Assembly (NCBI GenBank): GCA_002898715.1
Contig: BEIA01000012.1
Location: 1 to 33,782, forward strand
Length of the DNA: 33,782 bases
Reading direction: 5' to 3'
Origin: a bacterium HR24
GTDB taxonomy: Bacteria; Chloroflexota; Dehalococcoidia; SM23-28-2; HRBIN24
How positions within the stretch are numbered: the first letter of the stretch is position 1; each line of letters starts with the position of its first letter. The position numbers and the translations under genes are program-made. Positions 30,600 to 33,782 of this stretch are shown here, piece by piece. The notes beneath the pieces are model-generated. The model searched no databases. It saw nothing but the letters and a program-made list of their open reading frames with translations, and had not been told where the DNA came from.

Positions 30600-30629
30600 C
30601 CGGTCCGGCCTCGCGAGAGGCCCGACCGG
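30600..30629 (+). terminator. Double-stem hairpin with GCGA tetraloop
   Basis: CCGGTC (30600-30605) and GACCGG (30624-30629), then a C-C mismatch, then GGCCTC (30607-30612) and GAGGCC (30617-30622), closed by a GCGA (GNRA-type) tetraloop. It begins two bases after the SDR's TAG stop. No T-tract follows. It is the probable 3' end of the long gcv-SDR transcript. Confidence 0.6.
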
Positions 30630-30685
30630 TCGTGCGCCGAAGAGGCCTCGCCGGGGCCGCGAGATGTGCGGCAGCGTGAGGCCAA

Positions 30686-30706
30686 CGCGGCCGGTCGACG
30701 GCCGCG
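30686..30706. terminator. Second hairpin between convergent genes
   Basis: CGCGGCC (30686-30692) and GGCCGCG (30700-30706) are perfectly complementary across a GGTCGAC loop. It lies 30 bases from the stop of the minus-strand SDR gene and probably serves that gene's 3' end. The 138 bases between the convergent genes hold nothing else that I can recognise. Confidence 0.45.
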
Positions 30707-30736
30707 AGGCTGTGCGGCCCGGGTGGGGTTGCCCCT

Positions 30737-31495
30737 TTAGATGTTGCTGCGGCCCTGGCCGCCGTCTACCACCACGCAGGCACCAGTGACCCACCCGGCC
30801 CGTGGCGAACAGAGGAAAGCGATGACGTTGGCCACCTCTTCGGCCGTGCCGAAGCGCAGCCAGGGAATGTTGTCGCGGGTAAAGCGTGCCATACCCTCCG
30901 GGTCCTCCAGTTGACGGCGTCGCCATGTCCCGCCCGGATGGGCAATGGAGCCCGGGGCCACCGCCACGACGCGGATGCCGTCGGGTGCCAGAGCGCTGGC
31001 CATCGACTTGGCGTGGGAGATGAGCGCCGCCTTGGCGGCGTTGTAGGCCGGCGTGCCGCCTGCCTCTCTGCCCCAGATGGAGGCCAGGTGGACGATGACG
31101 CCGCCGCCCTGCTGTCGCATCGCAGGGGCCACCATCTCGGTGAGCCGCACGGGAGTGAGCAACAGGGCCTCCAGTCCTCGGCGCCACGTCTCCTCGTCCT
31201 GGCCCGGCAGGGAAGCGTGCAGACTGTTGACCAGGATATCGATGCGGCCGTAGGCGTCCAGGGCGGCCTGCACCAGGCGGCGGCAGTCTTCGGGGCGGGT
31301 CAGGTCGCCGGCAAAGATGGTCGCCCGGCCACCGCGGGCCTCGACCAGCGCCTGGGCCTGTCGCAGGCCTTCCTCGCCGCGGGCGGCCAGTACCAGCCGG
31401 CAGCCCTCCTCGGCCAGGGCCAGGGCTGTGGCCCGGCCGATGCCTCGGCTGCCGCCGGCGATTACCGCTACTCTGTCGCGCAGGAACAGCTCCAC
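30737..31495 (-). CDS. SDR family oxidoreductase
   Basis: A 252-residue short-chain dehydrogenase. The dinucleotide loop AGGSRGIG lies at residues 13-20, the catalytic Ser at S139 and Y151/K155 in YNAAK. The NNAG tetrad is altered to NSLH. The C-terminus has GACVVVDGGQG. The start is GTG with GGGAGAAG just upstream. It is monocistronic, convergent with the gcv-SDR run and divergent from the LysR gene, which makes it a candidate LysR target. The 168-base gap between the two starts contains a CATAAT box (31533-31528) for this gene. Confidence 0.93.
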   Translation of the reverse strand: MELFLRDRVAVIAGGSRGIGRATALALAEEGCRLVLAARGEEGLRQAQALVEARGGRATIFAGDLTRPEDCRRLVQAALDAYGRIDILVNSLHASLPGQDEETWRRGLEALLLTPVRLTEMVAPAMRQQGGGVIVHLASIWGREAGGTPAYNAAKAALISHAKSMASALAPDGIRVVAVAPGSIAHPGGTWRRRQLEDPEGMARFTRDNIPWLRFGTAEEVANVIAFLCSPRAGWVTGACVVVDGGQGRSNI

Positions 31496-31612
31496 CTTCT
31501 CCCTCCGAGAGGTCGCTACCGGGCCCTATTATGGGCGAGGGCGGGGACGCCCGCCAGAAGGCGTTTTGGCGCGAGGCTGGCCTCATCGGCGCGGCAGGCT
31601 ATGAATGTGCTC

Positions 31613-31628
31613 TATCCTGGTGTAATAT
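31613..31628 (+). promoter_or_regulatory. LysR gene promoter and possible binding motif
   Basis: TAATAT (31623-31628) preceded by TG is a fair extended -10, and transcription would start near 31635. A T-N11-A type LysR-like motif (T31615 to A31627) overlaps it, which would allow autoregulation. The -35 is weak. Both calls rest on short motifs. Confidence 0.3.
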
Positions 31629-31664
31629 CTTGCTGTCCTCGTGGTGGGGCGGGTTGAGGGAGAT

Positions 31665-32600
31665 ATGCTGAGCCTGGAACAACTGGAGGTCTTTCGGGCA
31701 GTAGTGAAGGCCGGCGGCTTCAATCGGGCAGCCAGCGAGCTATTCGTCACCCAGCCGGCCGTCTCGCGCACCATCCGGCAGATGGAGGAGGCCCTGGGCG
31801 TAAAGCTGTTCTACCGCTGCGGCAACCGCCGCAAGGTGTCCCTCACTCCGGCCGGGGAGCAGGTGCTGCACTTCGCCGACCAAGTGATAGCCCTGTGGGG
31901 GCGCCTCCAGCACGAGATCCGCAGCGACACGAGCGAAGACCGGCAAAGCACGGTGAGCATCGCCTGCGGGCCCACGTCCAGTCGTTACATCCTTCCGGAG
32001 CTGTTGCGGCGCTACAACTCCATATACCCGAGCGTCCGCTTCAGTCTGAGGGTATGGACGACGGCCCCCGACATCGACGCCGATGTCCTCTCCGGCCACG
32101 CCGACCTGGGGGTTCAGACCGACTGGTTCGTCAGCGGCGAGTTCCACCTCGTGCCCCTGTTCCGCGACCGGCTGGTGCTCATCGGCCCTCCGGGAGAAGG
32201 TACCGACGAATTTCCTTCCCGCCCTGCGGAGGTGGGTACCCTGTCCTTCATCACCACGCCGCGGGGCACCCCGTACCGGACCTTCCTGGAGCGATGGAGC
32301 GAGTCCTTGGCCGTGCGGTTGGAGCCGAGGATGGAAGTCAGCAGCGTGGACATCCTGAAGCAGTTGGTGCGCCTGGGGGTGGGCTATGCCATAACCTCCG
32401 AAATCTCGGTAGTACAGGACCTGGCTGAAGGGGCGGTGCGGCTGCTGCGCGCCCCAGGGCTGCCCCTGGAATACAACTTTTATGCTGCCTACGTCCCTCA
32501 GCGCCCCCTCTCGAGTGCCGCCTCTGCCCTGCTGGCCCTGCTGAAGGGGGCTGCCTTCCCCGCCTCTTACGACGTCGGCCCCAAGGCTGTGGCCGGCTGA
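31665..32600 (+). CDS. LysR-family transcriptional regulator
   Basis: A 311-residue regulator. The ATG at 31665 is chosen over 31641, because GAGGGAG lies just upstream and the protein then begins with the classic MLSLEQLEVFRAVVKAGGF. The winged helix-turn-helix spans about residues 3-60, with the recognition helix in FVTQPAVSRTIRQMEEALGV. A linker helix follows, then the periplasmic-binding-like effector domain (about 90-295). Such proteins bind an inducer and usually control a divergent gene; here that is the SDR at 31495. The tail-to-tail sugar-type permease genes are another possible target but lie behind it. Confidence 0.93.
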   Translation: MLSLEQLEVFRAVVKAGGFNRAASELFVTQPAVSRTIRQMEEALGVKLFYRCGNRRKVSLTPAGEQVLHFADQVIALWGRLQHEIRSDTSEDRQSTVSIACGPTSSRYILPELLRRYNSIYPSVRFSLRVWTTAPDIDADVLSGHADLGVQTDWFVSGEFHLVPLFRDRLVLIGPPGEGTDEFPSRPAEVGTLSFITTPRGTPYRTFLERWSESLAVRLEPRMEVSSVDILKQLVRLGVGYAITSEISVVQDLAEGAVRLLRAPGLPLEYNFYAAYVPQRPLSSAASALLALLKGAAFPASYDVGPKAVAG

Positions 32601-32624
32601 GGCCGGAGCGGCAGCCTGGCCTCA
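32598..32624. terminator. Inverted repeat whose arms carry both stop codons
   Basis: TGAGGCC (32598-32604) and GGCCTCA (32618-32624) are perfectly inverted with a 13-base loop. The left arm begins with the LysR TGA. The right arm, read on the minus strand, begins with the permease TGA. There is no T-tract. It is a likely symmetrical 3'-end hairpin for the two convergent transcripts. Confidence 0.5.
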
Positions 32625-33470
32625 ACCTTTGACTGCCCCCAGCGTCAGGCCAGCCACGAAGCGGTCCAGGAACAGGTTGTAGACCAGCGCCACAGGTATG
32701 GCCACGATCATAGCGGCCGCCATCAGCGACTGCCAGAACAGGACATCGCCCCGCACCAGTTCCGTGGGCACCCCCACACTGATAGTCTTCTCCGACGAGG
32801 TCGACACGAAGGCCAGAGCGTAGACGAACTCGTGCAGGGTCAGGGTGAAGGAGAATATGACGACCGTCAGGATACCCGGGAGAGCGAGGGGCAGCACCGT
32901 CCGCACCACAGCGCCGACCCGGCTGTAGCCGTCGATGAGTGCCTGCTCCTCGATGTCTCGCGGGATGGACTTGAGGAAGCCCATGAGCAGCCAGGTGCAG
33001 AAGGGGACTGTGAAGGTGGGATACACCAGCACCAGCGACCAGCGGGAGTCCTGCAGGCCCAGGTCGGCCACGACTCGCGACAGGGGTATGAACAGCAATG
33101 TGGGTGGCACGAGGTACACGAGGAAGATGGTGATGCCCAGCCCCTCGCCCCAGCGCCCGGCAAGCCGGGCCAGGCTGTATGCTGCCGGCAATGCCAGCGC
33201 CAGCGTAATGGCGACGACAACGACTCCCACGAACAGGCTGTTCACGGCGAAGGTGACGAACTTCGTCTCCTGGAACAACAGCTGCACGTGCTCCAGGGTC
33301 GGCCCGCCAGCCCCAAAGGCGAAGGGATTGTTCCTAGGGTTGTACAGGTCCTGGCTGCGTTTGAACATGGTCACCAGTCCCCAGAAAAAGGGGAAGGCAC
33401 TGAACAGGGCGAACAGCGAGACCACTCCGTAGACGGAGGCCCGCGACCCCCAGTACCTCGCAGCGTTCAC
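32622..33470 (-). CDS. Carbohydrate-type ABC permease (MalG-like)
   Basis: A 282-residue inner-membrane permease of the CUT1 (MalG/UgpE-like) class with about six helices. A first helix lies at about residues 14-34, and a periplasmic loop contains the NPFAFG region. The ATPase-docking EAA loop is IEEQALIDGYSRVGAVVRTVLPLALPG near 175-200. The start is GTG with AGGTGA upstream, one base after the partner permease stops. The binding protein and ATPase are not in view and may lie to the right. The likely substrate is an oligosaccharide, glycerol phosphate or polyol, which cannot be refined. Confidence 0.93.
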   Translation of the reverse strand: MNAARYWGSRASVYGVVSLFALFSAFPFFWGLVTMFKRSQDLYNPRNNPFAFGAGGPTLEHVQLLFQETKFVTFAVNSLFVGVVVVAITLALALPAAYSLARLAGRWGEGLGITIFLVYLVPPTLLFIPLSRVVADLGLQDSRWSLVLVYPTFTVPFCTWLLMGFLKSIPRDIEEQALIDGYSRVGAVVRTVLPLALPGILTVVIFSFTLTLHEFVYALAFVSTSSEKTISVGVPTELVRGDVLFWQSLMAAAMIVAIPVALVYNLFLDRFVAGLTLGAVKG

Positions 33471-33471
33471 T

Positions 33472-33782
33472 TCAGGTCACCTCTGCCCGCCGGGCCAGCC
33501 GCAGCATCAGCACAGCCACACCCAGCAGCACTGGAAACAGGAACAGGGCTACTGCTGCCCCCTGCGCCAGGTCTCCTCCCTGGATCCCCTTGATGAAGGC
33601 CCAGCTTCCCAGCACCTGGGTACTGTTGATAGGGCCACCCCGCGTGAGCACGTAGACCACCGCTAGGTCCGTGAAGGTGAAGATGAAGCCGAACAGCACC
33701 GCCACCGCCACGACCGGGAACATAAGGGGGGTGATGATCTGGAGGAAAAGGCGCCAGAAACCGGCACCGTCCACCGCAGCGG
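33472..33782 (-). CDS. Carbohydrate-type ABC permease (MalF-like), C-terminal part
   Basis: An open frame runs to the window edge, so the 5' part is missing. The visible 102 residues or so begin inside the EAA loop (AAVDGAGFWRLFLQIITPLMFP). They include one helix, the conserved TRGGPINSTQVLG segment before the last helices, and a basic C-terminus. This is the C-terminal third of a MalF/UgpA-type partner of the next permease. An internal GTG at 33774 is not the real start, because the EAA motif continues upstream of it. Confidence 0.9.
   Translation of the reverse strand, partial: AAVDGAGFWRLFLQIITPLMFPVVAVAVLFGFIFTFTDLAVVYVLTRGGPINSTQVLGSWAFIKGIQGGDLAQGAAVALFLFPVLLGVAVLMLRLARRAEVT

Noticed and set aside
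1-33782. CRISPR arrays, insertion sequences, phage genes, toxin-antitoxin or defence genes
   Set aside because: No regularly spaced repeats, transposase or integrase motifs, terminal inverted repeats with target duplications, or defence-type domains were seen on either strand.

Overview
The window is about 33.8 kb of GC-rich bacterial DNA with dense gene packing. I find 33 protein genes (one cut by the right edge) and four tRNA genes. Gene content suggests a Chloroflexota lineage, perhaps a Dehalococcoidia/SAR202-like one. The reasons are a split P-protein (gcvPA/gcvPB) in the gcvT-H-PA-PB order, Tat-type lipoprotein solute-binding proteins, many crotonases and short-chain dehydrogenases (SDRs), and a stand-alone TPP enzyme of the acetolactate-synthase fold. 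This placement is inference; there is no rRNA or marker phylogeny. I see no insertion sequence, phage, CRISPR array or replication origin.

Left part (1-11022): a tRNA-Met(CAT) is followed by a polytopic GT-C-like membrane protein (+). A long minus-strand block comes next: a tRNA cluster (transcribed Val-Leu-Arg) trailed by a tiny membrane protein, glyA, a nucleotidyltransferase-like protein, an MFS carrier, a ComF-family protein, and an oligopeptide-type ABC transporter (two permeases and a Tat lipoprotein binding protein) with no ATPase gene beside it. Two promoters in this block carry the upstream gene's TGA stop codon inside their -35 hexamer.

Middle (11023-20682): a divergent promoter region with near-consensus -35/-10 boxes on both strands separates the oligopeptide operon (-) from a catabolic-looking operon (+). 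The plus operon encodes a NitT/TauT-type ABC transporter (ATPase, permease, binding protein), a TPP-dependent enzyme, an AMP-forming acyl-CoA ligase and a crotonase. Facing it on the minus strand are a beta-hydroxyacid dehydrogenase, a carboxymuconolactone-decarboxylase-like protein and a sulfite-oxidase-type molybdenum enzyme. Import, decarboxylation of a 2-oxo acid, CoA activation, crotonase chemistry and dehydrogenation form a plausible but unproven catabolic route.

Right part (20774-33782): one plus-strand run of about 9.8 kb holds a metallo-beta-lactamase-fold hydrolase overlapping gcvT, then gcvH, gcvPA, gcvPB, a PLP aminotransferase of the serine/alanine-glyoxylate type, a shortened SDR-like protein without catalytic residues, a second crotonase, an SDR, a small alpha/beta-barrel protein and a further atypical SDR. 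With glyA and the hydroxyacid dehydrogenase this could link glycine, serine, glyoxylate and one-carbon metabolism to acyl-CoA chemistry. The end holds a minus-strand SDR, a LysR regulator, and two carbohydrate-type ABC permeases running off the edge.

Regulatory style: many gene ends carry strong GC hairpins without T-tracts. Several genes (210, 7105, 20682, 20774) have a -10-like box so close to the start codon that leaderless or nearly leaderless mRNAs are likely.
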